DNA of 64,000 nucleotides from Chitinophaga sp. S165 (GTDB lineage: Bacteria; Bacteroidota; Bacteroidia; Chitinophagales; Chitinophagaceae). The notes beneath the pieces are model-generated. The model made no database searches. It was not told where the DNA came from and worked only from the letters and a program-made list of their open reading frames with translations. Below, one piece after another: positions 9,588 to 18,119 of this stretch. How positions within the stretch are numbered: position 1 is the first letter of the stretch; every line of letters begins with the position of its first letter. The stretch is from contig NZ_QGTG01000006.1 in assembly GCF_003182155.1 (NCBI RefSeq), forward strand, positions 372,001-436,000, in the 5' to 3' direction. A program made the translations under genes and the position numbers.

Positions 9588-10118
9588 ATGTCAAACTCGT
9601 GTATCGTAGTAATTGATCCGCAGAAAGACTTCATTAGTGAATCAGGTAATTATGCCGGTAGGCATAACGGTATCAGGCAAATGCTGGATGCTAAAGAAAA
9701 GATCAACGGCCTGGTGCACTCCGTTAATAAGAACCATGTAATCATTGTTACCTCCGATTATAAGAAAGACCAGTTCGGAACAGGCCTGTCCATCTGCATT
9801 CCGGGAACTGAAGGACATGAGACAGATATCGACGTCGACCCCGCCTATACTTTCATGACCAAAACGCAGCATAGCTGTTTTTCATCTGCCGGTTTCATAC
9901 ATCATCTAAAACGTAATGATATCAAAAGACTTTTGTTGTGTGGGTTCCTGGCGGAATACTGTGTGATGCAAACTGCCCTGGATGCTTTACGGCTTGGTTA
10001 TGAGGTAGTCCTCATACAAGACAGTATAGGAACAGGAGATGATGTGCAACACCGTAAGGAACAGATGTTGATAAGTTTAAAAGAACAAGGGGCGGCTGTT
10101 CAAAATAGCTTTGCCTGA
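9588..10118 (+). CDS. Isochorismatase/nicotinamidase-family cysteine hydrolase
   Basis: A 176-residue protein with the family's catalytic triad in the expected order: Asp10 in VVIDPQKDF, Lys92 in MTKTQHSCF, and the nucleophile Cys125 in AEYCVMQTALDA. The core is the Rossmann-like fold with parallel strands (IVVID, VIIVTSD, RLLLCGF, VVLIQDS). The DPQKDF and cis-peptide region before the cysteine resemble nicotinamidases (PncA) as much as general isochorismatase-like hydrolases, so nicotinamide deamidation is possible but not proven. It lies between two non-coding gaps and appears to have its own promoter. Confidence 0.85.
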   Translation: MSNSCIVVIDPQKDFISESGNYAGRHNGIRQMLDAKEKINGLVHSVNKNHVIIVTSDYKKDQFGTGLSICIPGTEGHETDIDVDPAYTFMTKTQHSCFSSAGFIHHLKRNDIKRLLLCGFLAEYCVMQTALDALRLGYEVVLIQDSIGTGDDVQHRKEQMLISLKEQGAAVQNSFA

Positions 10119-10263
10119 TTATAGAAATTTAGTTAAATTTATTTGTGTACTGAACGTTTATGAATACCCGCTGATGCCAATGACCTGTAAATTATAATGT
10201 GTTATACCCGATAAGACTGTGATTTAGCCAACTACGCTTTTCCTTCATTTAAAACTATATAAG

Positions 10264-10470
10264 ATGAAAAGACCCTTCATTCTTTTTAGCATTGCTATCA
10301 CTGCTATGGTGCTGTTTGTATCAGGATCTTCTTCCGGAAGCGCCTGCGAGGACGATCATCATGGCTTACGCGGAAGATGCAGGATCACAGTTGTAGGTGG
10401 TGTATATCACTACAATTGTGTAACTGCGATTGATCCGGAAACTACGAACTGCACTTATTATGTAGAGTAG
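10264..10470 (+). CDS. Small secreted four-cysteine peptide precursor, possibly NVEALA-like
   Basis: A 68-residue protein with a hydrophobic export signal over residues 3-20 (KRPFILFSIAITAMVLFVSG). A short mature part of about 40 residues holds four cysteines (28, 39, 52, 63). The exit site near SGSA-C could be a signal-peptidase site; it is a poor lipobox because the -3 residue is glycine. Bacteroidota carry families of such small exported peptides (for example NVEALA proteins) placed directly before propeller-type lipoproteins, which is the arrangement here. Even cysteine number suggests two disulphides. A hairpin at 10488-10519 separates it from the next gene and may let it be transcribed in excess. 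No function is known. Confidence 0.68.
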   Translation: MKRPFILFSIAITAMVLFVSGSSSGSACEDDHHGLRGRCRITVVGGVYHYNCVTAIDPETTNCTYYVE

Positions 10471-10487
10471 TAGTTGATGAAACAAAC

Positions 10488-10519
10488 GAATAAACAGGGG
10501 CACTACACCCTGTTTATTC
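10488..10519 (+). terminator. Strong hairpin between peptide and lipoprotein genes, probable attenuator
   Basis: GAATAAACAGGG and CCCTGTTTATTC form a perfect 12-bp stem with an 8-nt loop. No T-run follows (AAATTATC), so it may stabilise the upstream transcript or terminate only partly, giving more peptide mRNA than downstream mRNA. Confidence 0.6.
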
Positions 10520-10550
10520 AAATTATCCCTATTAACATCTAAATCTGAAT

Positions 10551-11732
10551 ATGAAATCAAGAATGCTATCCCTGTTGTGGTTAATCACGATCACACTTTA
10601 CGGGTGTGAAACACCTGCTGAAAAAACATGGTCAAACTGTAGTGTAAGCGGTAAGGCCGTTATCCCACTGGCGATTTCTTATAATGATACATTGAATCTT
10701 CACCTGGACGAAATGATGGTATTGGGTTGGGCATCGTCGGTCGACTATCAGGCAAAGGAAAAGATGCTATACGTATTTGATCGTTATAATAAGCGGCTGC
10801 TATCATATAATCTGAACGCGAAGGGACTGATATATCCGGACAGTATTTACCCGATTAAAATATCTTCCTCGATCTCCTACATTAAATATATATCCCGTGA
10901 TACGGTGGCGCTGTATACTTATGGCGGCGCGAGTGGGGCGACGTTGTTCTATTATTCTTTGAACAGGGATACTGTCTATAAAAGCCTGGCATTCGTCAAA
11001 GAGGAGGTAGTGCGAATGAAGATATCGGCTGCCCCGCCTTACCCTTCAGCAGGAAAGCCGCTGTTTTTTACCGATAACAGGGTTATCGGTGCCGGAATGA
11101 TGTTAGGCGAGGGGGAGGGTGAAAATGTAATGACCCGTACTATTTGTACCAAAATTGATCTGCCTTCAGGAAATATCAGCAACCATATTCCGTATCCAAA
11201 GCTATACTGGCAATATAACTGGGGAGGGTCGCACATGCGTGACCCTTATACATCCTTTAATGAGCGGACAAAAAAAATGATATTAAGTCTTCCGGCAGAT
11301 CATAATATACAGGTTATTGATAGCAACTGGCAGACCACTGAATTTTATGCAGGAAGCAGAAGGGATATCTGTATCACTTCGATGCCGCTGTCGAAAGACG
11401 ATAAAAAGTTGCTGGATGAAGAAGCGACGCTGGGATACTTTACCGGTACACCTTCATATCGTAATATCATTTATGACAAGTATCACGATAGATATTACAG
11501 AATATTGGAAATGCCTCCTGTACCGTTACAATCGTATACGGGCACATACCTCGACAAAAATATCAGCATCATTGCTTTTGATAAAGACTTCAATTATCTG
11601 GGAGAGGCCAGGCTGCCTGATTACCTGGGATTGGATAATTTTTTTGTTACCAGTGAAGGATTATATTTTCTAAATGTTGGCAATAAAAACAAAGATCTGG
11701 CGCAATATGTACAATGTAAAATTGAATTATAA
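10551..11732 (+). CDS. Lipoprotein resembling DUF4221 / 6-bladed propeller proteins
   Basis: A 393-residue exported lipoprotein: hydrophobic signal followed by the lipobox LYGC with Cys19. The body consists of repeated beta-hairpin-like segments with conserved aspartates and tyrosines (for example MLYVFDRYNKRLLSYNLN, SYIKYISRDTVALYTYGG, RYYRILEMPP, ISIIAFDKDFNYLGEARLPDY), matching the Bacteroidota propeller lipoproteins annotated DUF4221 or TolB-like. No catalytic motif is visible. These proteins commonly follow small NVEALA-type peptides, and one does here. The 3' end overlaps the next gene by 26 bp, so the two are translationally coupled. Confidence 0.72.
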   Translation: MKSRMLSLLWLITITLYGCETPAEKTWSNCSVSGKAVIPLAISYNDTLNLHLDEMMVLGWASSVDYQAKEKMLYVFDRYNKRLLSYNLNAKGLIYPDSIYPIKISSSISYIKYISRDTVALYTYGGASGATLFYYSLNRDTVYKSLAFVKEEVVRMKISAAPPYPSAGKPLFFTDNRVIGAGMMLGEGEGENVMTRTICTKIDLPSGNISNHIPYPKLYWQYNWGGSHMRDPYTSFNERTKKMILSLPADHNIQVIDSNWQTTEFYAGSRRDICITSMPLSKDDKKLLDEEATLGYFTGTPSYRNIIYDKYHDRYYRILEMPPVPLQSYTGTYLDKNISIIAFDKDFNYLGEARLPDYLGLDNFFVTSEGLYFLNVGNKNKDLAQYVQCKIEL

Positions 11733-12153
11733 GTATATCCTGTGTTTGCTACTGATAACAGCGTGTGCTGATGATCACGCAGACCTGCGCAAAGCCATTA
11801 AAACATTGGATGCGCTTCAACCTGCTACAGGCAGTTATGTTATTATCCCCAATCAGGGGTGCGAAGGTTGTATCAGTACGGCAGAAGCATTCGTGAAGAA
11901 ACATATTGATCGTCAGGATAACATCAGATATATCTTCACCCGGATACAATCAGTTAAATTACTGAGGATAAAATTAGGTAGCAAAGTAATGTCCAGCAGT
12001 AAGATCCTGCTGGACACAACTAATTTGATCGGGTATCCCGATAAGAAGAAACATATCTATCCGATGATCGTTACCATAAAAGACCATGAAATCGATGAAG
12101 TAATTTATCAGAGCCCGGATGATGCCGGGCTTGATGTTCTGATAAAAGAGTGA
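11707..12153 (+). CDS. Small lipoprotein with CxxC motif, thioredoxin-fold-like
   Basis: A 148-residue lipoprotein: signal peptide and lipobox ITAC with Cys20 from an ATG at 11707. An upstream in-frame ATG at 11674 would hide the signal peptide and was rejected. The feature of note is GCEGC (Cys52 and Cys55), following the strand SYVIIPNQ. A strand followed by CxxC at the start of a helix is how thioredoxin-like redox centres look. The rest alternates strands and helices (NIRYIFTRI, MIVTIKDHEIDEVIY) and would be a short thioredoxin fold. It overlaps the propeller lipoprotein by 26 bp and would sit in the same envelope compartment as the four-cysteine peptide, suggesting disulphide handling of that peptide; this is inference. 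Confidence 0.65.
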   Translation: MYNVKLNYKYILCLLLITACADDHADLRKAIKTLDALQPATGSYVIIPNQGCEGCISTAEAFVKKHIDRQDNIRYIFTRIQSVKLLRIKLGSKVMSSSKILLDTTNLIGYPDKKKHIYPMIVTIKDHEIDEVIYQSPDDAGLDVLIKE

Positions 12154-12154
12154 G

Positions 12155-13273
12155 TTATCTGGGCTCATAAACAGCAGCAGCTACCCTGGAGTCAGCACAA
12201 CCGTAATACAGGATATATTTGCCTTTGAAATATACAAGACCTTCAATGAACACTGTTCCTGCAGGATATTGCCCACTCTTCTCGAAAGGCTCGGCAGGTA
12301 CCATGAAAGGTTTGTCCAGCCGTGTGATAAATTTAGATGGGTCTTCTGCACTGAATAACATTTGTCCGGCGCAATAAGAGTTCGCTGTATAGTTCGTATC
12401 ACGATTCGCACCAGCGAGGTTTTTACCATTGTAGAGCAGCACAATGCCTTTGTCGGTCAGAATAGCGGGAGGACCGCATTCGGTCAGATGGCTGTCGAAA
12501 TATCCCTTACGGGGAGAGATCAGTTCTTTCAACCCGCCTTTCTCGTTCAGCACCGGCGACCAGTCTACAAGATTATCCGAAGTAGCTGCATACACGTGAT
12601 TTTCTCCCCAGTACATCCAATATTTGCCTTTATATTTTGTGATCTGCAATTTGCCATTTTTCAGGGTAGTGAGGACAGACGCCGATTTGGAAGCGATGTT
12701 GTGAAACTTGCCGTTATAGGCATCCTGAAAAATAGGACCATGCTTCTTCCAGTGTACCAGGTCTTTTGAAGTAGCGGAACCCAGGCGGGGTACCTTCTTA
12801 TTCCACTGTGTATATAACATCAGGTAAGTTCCATCTTCGGTAACAGCTACACGCGGGTCTTCACAACCACCGGTCCATTCAAATTCCTGCTGATCGTCTG
12901 TGTTTGGAAAGAGCACCGGTTTACCCATGCGTTTCATTGTAACGCCGTTTTTACTTTCAGCCAACCCTATCCGCGAGGTACGATGCCCGATACCTACGCC
13001 TGACTTATCTTCTGCACGATAGAGCACATAGACCTTACCGTCTTTAACCGCAGCGGCAGGATTAAAAGTGTCATTACTTTCCCAGTCCAGCTGCTTTTGC
13101 TGCATAGGGTCGTAAAAGCGGCTGGCAGTATCAGGTGAAATAATGGGATTGACGCCGGGAGGTCTGACAAAAGGCCCTAACGCCCAATCGGGAAGCTGTT
13201 GGATAGGCTGTTGTGCAAGAAGGTGGCAGCTTACGGCTAACAATACCGAAAAAAGAAAGGATAGTTTTTTCAT
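12155..13273 (-). CDS. Secreted GH130-family beta-mannoside phosphorylase or hydrolase
   Basis: A 372-residue protein with an N-terminal signal peptide (MKKLSFLFSVLLAVSC...LLAQ) and the five-bladed propeller sequence pattern of glycoside hydrolase family 130. The family's key aspartate sits in GCEDPR (Asp139). Other markers are TFNPAAAVKDGKVYVLYRAED and CGPPAILTDKGIVLLYNG. GH130 enzymes phosphorolyse or hydrolyse beta-mannosides; secreted Bacteroidota members acting outside the cytosol tend to be hydrolases because free phosphate is scarce there. The gene is convergent with the CxxC lipoprotein gene, with a single base between stop codons, and follows the RND pump operon on the same strand with a 227-bp gap holding a repeat element, so it is probably expressed separately. 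Confidence 0.88.
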   Translation of the reverse strand: MKKLSFLFSVLLAVSCHLLAQQPIQQLPDWALGPFVRPPGVNPIISPDTASRFYDPMQQKQLDWESNDTFNPAAAVKDGKVYVLYRAEDKSGVGIGHRTSRIGLAESKNGVTMKRMGKPVLFPNTDDQQEFEWTGGCEDPRVAVTEDGTYLMLYTQWNKKVPRLGSATSKDLVHWKKHGPIFQDAYNGKFHNIASKSASVLTTLKNGKLQITKYKGKYWMYWGENHVYAATSDNLVDWSPVLNEKGGLKELISPRKGYFDSHLTECGPPAILTDKGIVLLYNGKNLAGANRDTNYTANSYCAGQMLFSAEDPSKFITRLDKPFMVPAEPFEKSGQYPAGTVFIEGLVYFKGKYILYYGCADSRVAAAVYEPR

Positions 13274-13360
13274 GTGGAATCGCTGATGACTTCTACGAAA
13301 GTAATAAATGAGAATAGAAATTCGTAGTTCTATCGAAATTCGTTCAGGTTTCTATATCTC

Positions 13361-13470
13361 CATATCGCGAAACCGTCATCTGGCCGTCACTTTACCGTCA
13401 TCTGTATATCCCTTCGATATAGAGATGACGGTAAAATGATATAGAGATGACGGTGAAGCGATATGAAAGA
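13361..13470. repeat. Intergenic palindrome built of 11-bp units (element 1)
   Basis: Ten contiguous 11-bp units. Left side: ACCGTCATCTG (13372), GCCGTCACTTT, ACCGTCATCTG (13394). Right side: GATATAGAGAT (13416), GACGGTAAAAT, GATATAGAGAT (13438), GACGGTGAAGC. The two sides are inverted copies centred on 13413, giving a palindrome over 13361-13465; the innermost 19-bp arms differ at one base. It lies downstream of the efflux operon and upstream of GH130. It shares the centre TTCGATATA and the following ATGAC with the element at 58538-58642. Confidence 0.8.
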
Positions 13471-13500
13471 TTAGAGGAAAGGCCCTGTTTTAAGGCACTT

Positions 13501-14934
13501 TTAATTCCAGCCTCCGCCTAAAGCCTGATAAATATTGACCATGGCGGTCATCTGTTGCTTCCTGGTCTCGATCAGTTCAAACTTTGATTCCAACGCATCA
13601 CGCTGGGTCAGCAATACTTCCATATAGTCTGCCCGCGCCGATTTGAAGAGATCATTTGAAATAGTGATAGATTGGGTGAGCGTCTCTACCTGTCTGGATT
13701 TCAGGTCATAGCTTTTGCCCAGGTTGCCGATCTTGATCAGTTGGTTCATCACTTCAACGTAGGCGTTCAGGATGGTACGCTGGTAGTTGTAAACGGCCTG
13801 TATCTGTTTAGCGTTGGCACTGTAGTAGGCAGCCTTTATCGCGTTCTTGTTGACCAATGGCGCAACCAGATCGCCGGCTACAGAGTATAACAGTGACTTG
13901 GGTGTTTTAAACAGGTATGTGGGATTAAACGCCTCATAACCGATAGCAGCAGAAAGACCCAGAGAAGGGTAGAACTGTGCCTTTGCTATTTTCACATCCA
14001 GTCTGGAAGCGGCCAGGTCCAGTTCGGCCTGTTTAATGTCAGGACGGTTAGCCAGCAACTGCGACGGGATACCGGAATGGATCACATCAGGTATAGCATT
14101 GTCGAAGGTCTGTGCATTCCTTTGAATAGGCTGCGGATATCTACCCAGCAGGAAGTTGATCCTGTTCTCTGTTTCGGTGATGCGCTGCTGAATGTCGAAC
14201 TGCAGACTTTGCGTATTCAATACCTCTGCTTCAAATTTCCGTACGGCCAGCTCAGTAACACGGGTAGCCTCTTTCTGCAGTTTCACTATTTCCAGCGCGT
14301 TGGTTTGAATGCCGATATTCTGTTTTACGATATCCAGCTGTTTATCCAGCGCCAGTAATTCATAATAAGAGTTAGCTATCTCTGCGATGAGGGTGGTTAC
14401 CACAAAGTTCCTTCCCTCAACTGTGGACAGGTATCTGGTCAGTGCTGCTTTTTTTGCATTATGCAGCTTGTGCCATATATCCACCTCCCAGGTAGCATAG
14501 GCGCCTACCAGGAAGTTTGGCAGTGGGTCCGGCATTTCCTTTCCGGGTTTGATCTCGGTAGTAGCGTCACCGGCGCCCTGGCTGGTGTATCTTCCTACCT
14601 TTTCTACATCGGCCGCACCTTTAATACCCACAAAAGGCAAATATTCGCCCTTTCTGGCCCTTATCTCGTTCCGGGCGATCTCTATCTCCTGTAAGGTGAT
14701 ATTAAGCTCCTGATTGTTCTTTAAAGCCGTATCTATGAGCGCAGCCAGATAAGGGTCGGTAAAGTATTCCTTCCACTTCAGATTGGCTACGTTGGTTGTA
14801 TCCTGCGAGTTGTTATAACTCGCAGGAACTGTTTTATTTTCTGATTTCTCCGTTAAAGCCGGAACACCACAAGCCGCGGCAGCCAGGGAGATACCGGCTA
14901 TCCCTATGTACTTATGTATTTTCTTTTTAAACAT
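13501..14934 (-). CDS. RND efflux outer-membrane lipoprotein (NodT/OprM family)
   Basis: A 477-residue TolC-like outer-membrane channel. The ATG at 14934 gives the export signal MFKKKIHKY followed by the lipobox AAAC; a TTG three codons upstream is less likely. Family markers are WKEYFTDPYLAALIDTALKNNQELNI near the N-terminus, long heptad helices (for example VKLQKEATRVTELAVRKFEAEVL), and the second repeat RPDIKQAELDLAASRLDVKIAKAQFYPSLGL. Its start overlaps the stop of the inner-membrane pump gene by 8 bp, so it is translated with the pump. It completes a tripartite drug/metabolite efflux system with the genes at 14927-18094 and 18120-19202. Confidence 0.94.
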   Translation of the reverse strand: MFKKKIHKYIGIAGISLAAAACGVPALTEKSENKTVPASYNNSQDTTNVANLKWKEYFTDPYLAALIDTALKNNQELNITLQEIEIARNEIRARKGEYLPFVGIKGAADVEKVGRYTSQGAGDATTEIKPGKEMPDPLPNFLVGAYATWEVDIWHKLHNAKKAALTRYLSTVEGRNFVVTTLIAEIANSYYELLALDKQLDIVKQNIGIQTNALEIVKLQKEATRVTELAVRKFEAEVLNTQSLQFDIQQRITETENRINFLLGRYPQPIQRNAQTFDNAIPDVIHSGIPSQLLANRPDIKQAELDLAASRLDVKIAKAQFYPSLGLSAAIGYEAFNPTYLFKTPKSLLYSVAGDLVAPLVNKNAIKAAYYSANAKQIQAVYNYQRTILNAYVEVMNQLIKIGNLGKSYDLKSRQVETLTQSITISNDLFKSARADYMEVLLTQRDALESKFELIETRKQQMTAMVNIYQALGGGWN

Positions 14935-17900
14935 TATGGTCAATTTCTTCTGTTAACGGATTCATATCTTCGTCTTTAATGAGCTTGCGTCTTGCCGCAA
15001 TACCACCAAATATGTAGTATAGTCCGGGGATGACGATCACACCGAATACTGTTCCCAGCAACATACCGCCTGCAGAAGCCGCACCAATGGTATGGTTACC
15101 GATGGCGCCGGGGCCTGTAGCGAAGAGGAGAGGGACCAGACCGGCGATGAACGCCAGGGATGTCATTAATATCGGGCGGAAACGCGTTTTGGCGCCTTCA
15201 ATGGCAGCTTCCAGGACAGTCGAGCCTGAACGCTGTTTCTGAACGGCAAACTCCACGATCAACACGGCGTTCTTACCTAACAGGCCGACAAGCATTACCA
15301 GTCCCACCTGGGCGTAGATATCGTTTGCCAGGCCCATTACCTTAACGAGGAAAAATGCCCCGAAGATCCCCGCAGGGAGAGAGAGGATTACTGCTAACGG
15401 CAGGAGGAAACTTTCGTATTGCGCTGCAAGGATCAGGTATACAAAGGCCAGTACTATCAGGAAGATATAAAGGGCTTCGTTACCACGTCCTACTTCATCT
15501 TTAGACAGACCTTCCCAGTCGATGTCATATCCGCGCGGCAGTGTTTGTGCTGCTACTTCCTGGATGGCTTTGGTAGCCTCACCACTGCTGTAACCTGCTG
15601 CAGGCTCACCCCTGATAGCTGACGACGTATACATGTTGTACCTGGTGATCTCATTCAGACCATGTGTTTTCCTGATGGACATGAAAGCAGAATAAGGCAC
15701 CATCTCATCACGGTCATTCTTTATGTAGAGCTTCAGCAGGTCGTCGGGTAAGCGCCTGTATTCAGGACTGGACTGTACATATACCTTGAGCGAAGTACCG
15801 AACCGGATGAACCCCAACTCGTAGCTACTTCCGATCAATATGGACAGGTTGTCCATTGCTTTACCAATGGATACGCCTTTCTGCATAGCTGCTTTATTGT
15901 CGATCTGCAACTCATACTGAGGGTAGTTGGCACTGAAGAAAGTGAATAATCCTGTTAACTCCTTACGCTTGCCAAGTGCAGCCATGAAGTCGTCATTCAC
16001 TTTTTCCAGTTCCTTGTAATCATCGGCATTGGTCTTATCAAGCAAACGTAGCGCGAAACCACCTGCAGCACCATATCCAGGTACAGCCGGAGGACCGAAG
16101 AATTCAATGGTTGCACCGGGAACCTCTTTGGCTTTTTTCTCCAATTCCTCGATGATCTCAGTTACAGAGTGTTTACGTTCAGACCAGTCTTTCAAGCTGA
16201 TGATACAGGTACCGGCGTTGGAACCTCTACCTTCTGTCAATACCTCATAACCTGCCAGTGCCGAAACAGACTGGATACCTTCGATATGCTCAGCGATCTC
16301 CTGCACCTTTCTGGCCAGATCATTGGTCCTTTCCAGTGTAGAGCCGGGAGGCGTCTGAATGATCGCGTAGATCATACCCTGGTCCTCATTCGGAATAAAT
16401 CCGGCAGGCAGACTTTGGTTGATCCCGAATATGCCGAACCCGAAGGCCAGCAGGATACCGAAAGTGACCACTCTTCTGTTTACGATCACCCTTAACAGAC
16501 TGGTATATCTGCCGGTCAGTTTCTCGAACTGCCTGTTGAAACCGTCGAGGAACTTATCTATCGGTGACTTTTTCTTTGGTTTGCCGTGATTGTTCTTTAA
16601 GATGATGGCACAAAGAACAGGTGTAAGCGTTAACGCTACCACACCGGAAAGCACGATGGACGTAGCCATGGTAATAGCGAACTGCCGGTAGAATATACCA
16701 ACAGGGCCGGACATGAATGCTACGGGAATGAACACCGCCGTCATTACGAAGGTGATCGCAACAATGGCCCCTGCTATTTCATGTACCACTTTATATGTAG
16801 CCTGGTAGGGCGATAAATGTTCTTCCTCCATTTTCGCATGGACGGCCTCAATCACCACGATGGCGTTGTCGACGACTATACCGATAGCCAGTACAAGTGC
16901 GAACAGTGTGATGAGGTTGATGGTCAGTCCGAACACCTGCATAAAGAAGAAGGCGCCTACCAGCGATACTGGCACTGCCAGCGTTGGAATAAGCGTGGAG
17001 CGCCAGTCGCCGAGGAAGAGGAACACCACTATTGCCACGAGTATGAAAGCCTCACCCAGTGTATGCACAACCTTTTCAATGGAGGCGTTCAGGAAGCTGG
17101 ATACGTCATAGTCTATCTCATAGTCCATTCCGGGAGGGAAGGAACTTTTCTTGATCTCTGCCAGTTTCGCCTTAATGGCTTTAATTACATCGCTCGCATT
17201 ACTTCCATAAGTCTGTTTTAGTACGATCGCCGCTGAAGGGTGACCATTCAGGTTCGAATAAATATCATAGAACTCACTACCGAATTCAATGTTAGCAACG
17301 TCTTTCAGGTAAAGGATCTCACCTTTCGGATTTGCCCTTACGATCACATTCTCATACTGTTCAGGTTTGTTATATCTACCCTGATAGGTCAATACATATT
17401 CAAGTGCTTCCGAACGTTTACCATCGCTTCTTCCCAACCTGCCGGGAGAACCGATCACACTCTGAGTAGACAGCGCTTCCATCACCTCTTCAGTAGAGAT
17501 GTTATAGGCACGCATCCTGTCAGGCTTCAGCCAGATACGCATTGCATACTGACGGCTACCGAGGATCTGGGCGTTACCTATACCGGATACCCTTCTCAGT
17601 TCCTGCAGGATGTTTGTATTGGCGTAGTTGTACAGGAAGTTCTCGTCAGCCTTCGGATCTGTACTGAATACGTTCACATACATCAACATGTTGGGCTGAA
17701 GGATATTCACAACGATACCTTCACGCTGTACGAGTGGCGGGAGCCTGCTCGTTACCTGTTCAATACGGTTCTTTACGTTAACTACAGCCTGATTCGGGTC
17801 TGTACCCAGATCGAAGACCACCTGTATGTTCGCCTCACCGGCACTGGTAGCGTCGGATGTCATATATTTCATACCCGGAACACCGTTCACGGCTTTCTCC

Positions 17901-18094
17901 ATCGGAATGAGAACGGATTGGACCAGTACATCGGCACTGGCGCCGGGGTATGCCACACTCACAATTACCCTGGGCGGCGCAATAGAAGGGAACTGTGAGG
18001 TAGGTAATGTATAAATGGCCAGTACGCCCATGAAGACAATGACAAGTGATATCACTATCGCAAAGACCGGCCGTTTCATGAATATGTTAAACAT
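14927..18094 (-). CDS. RND efflux transporter, HAE-1 (AcrB/MexB) family
   Basis: A 1055-residue inner-membrane proton-driven pump, the usual length for AcrB homologues. It opens with MFNIFMKRPVFAIVISLVIV, the typical first helix, followed by FPSIAPPRVIVSVAYPGASA of the porter domain. Twelve membrane helices in two repeats flank two large periplasmic loops. The helix-4 proton-relay motif reads GIVVDNAIVV: the first aspartate is present, and asparagine replaces the second, a variant I believe is common in this family. FIPNEDQGMIYAIIQTPPGS marks the second repeat. The gene is 25 bp downstream of its membrane-fusion partner and overlaps its outer-membrane channel gene. Substrates cannot be deduced. 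Confidence 0.96.
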   Translation of the reverse strand: MFNIFMKRPVFAIVISLVIVFMGVLAIYTLPTSQFPSIAPPRVIVSVAYPGASADVLVQSVLIPMEKAVNGVPGMKYMTSDATSAGEANIQVVFDLGTDPNQAVVNVKNRIEQVTSRLPPLVQREGIVVNILQPNMLMYVNVFSTDPKADENFLYNYANTNILQELRRVSGIGNAQILGSRQYAMRIWLKPDRMRAYNISTEEVMEALSTQSVIGSPGRLGRSDGKRSEALEYVLTYQGRYNKPEQYENVIVRANPKGEILYLKDVANIEFGSEFYDIYSNLNGHPSAAIVLKQTYGSNASDVIKAIKAKLAEIKKSSFPPGMDYEIDYDVSSFLNASIEKVVHTLGEAFILVAIVVFLFLGDWRSTLIPTLAVPVSLVGAFFFMQVFGLTINLITLFALVLAIGIVVDNAIVVIEAVHAKMEEEHLSPYQATYKVVHEIAGAIVAITFVMTAVFIPVAFMSGPVGIFYRQFAITMATSIVLSGVVALTLTPVLCAIILKNNHGKPKKKSPIDKFLDGFNRQFEKLTGRYTSLLRVIVNRRVVTFGILLAFGFGIFGINQSLPAGFIPNEDQGMIYAIIQTPPGSTLERTNDLARKVQEIAEHIEGIQSVSALAGYEVLTEGRGSNAGTCIISLKDWSERKHSVTEIIEELEKKAKEVPGATIEFFGPPAVPGYGAAGGFALRLLDKTNADDYKELEKVNDDFMAALGKRKELTGLFTFFSANYPQYELQIDNKAAMQKGVSIGKAMDNLSILIGSSYELGFIRFGTSLKVYVQSSPEYRRLPDDLLKLYIKNDRDEMVPYSAFMSIRKTHGLNEITRYNMYTSSAIRGEPAAGYSSGEATKAIQEVAAQTLPRGYDIDWEGLSKDEVGRGNEALYIFLIVLAFVYLILAAQYESFLLPLAVILSLPAGIFGAFFLVKVMGLANDIYAQVGLVMLVGLLGKNAVLIVEFAVQKQRSGSTVLEAAIEGAKTRFRPILMTSLAFIAGLVPLLFATGPGAIGNHTIGAASAGGMLLGTVFGVIVIPGLYYIFGGIAARRKLIKDEDMNPLTEEIDHNV

Positions 18095-18119
18095 TCTCTT
18101 ACTTTTTTTGATTCGCAGA

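Noticed and set aside
14935..14943. TTG start three codons upstream of the outer-membrane channel
   Set aside because: The ATG at 14934 gives a normal lipoprotein signal and the usual 8-bp overlap with the pump gene.
17240..17998. 252-codon plus-strand open frame inside the RND pump gene
   Set aside because: Antisense to a strongly conserved transporter gene; no domain and no promoter.
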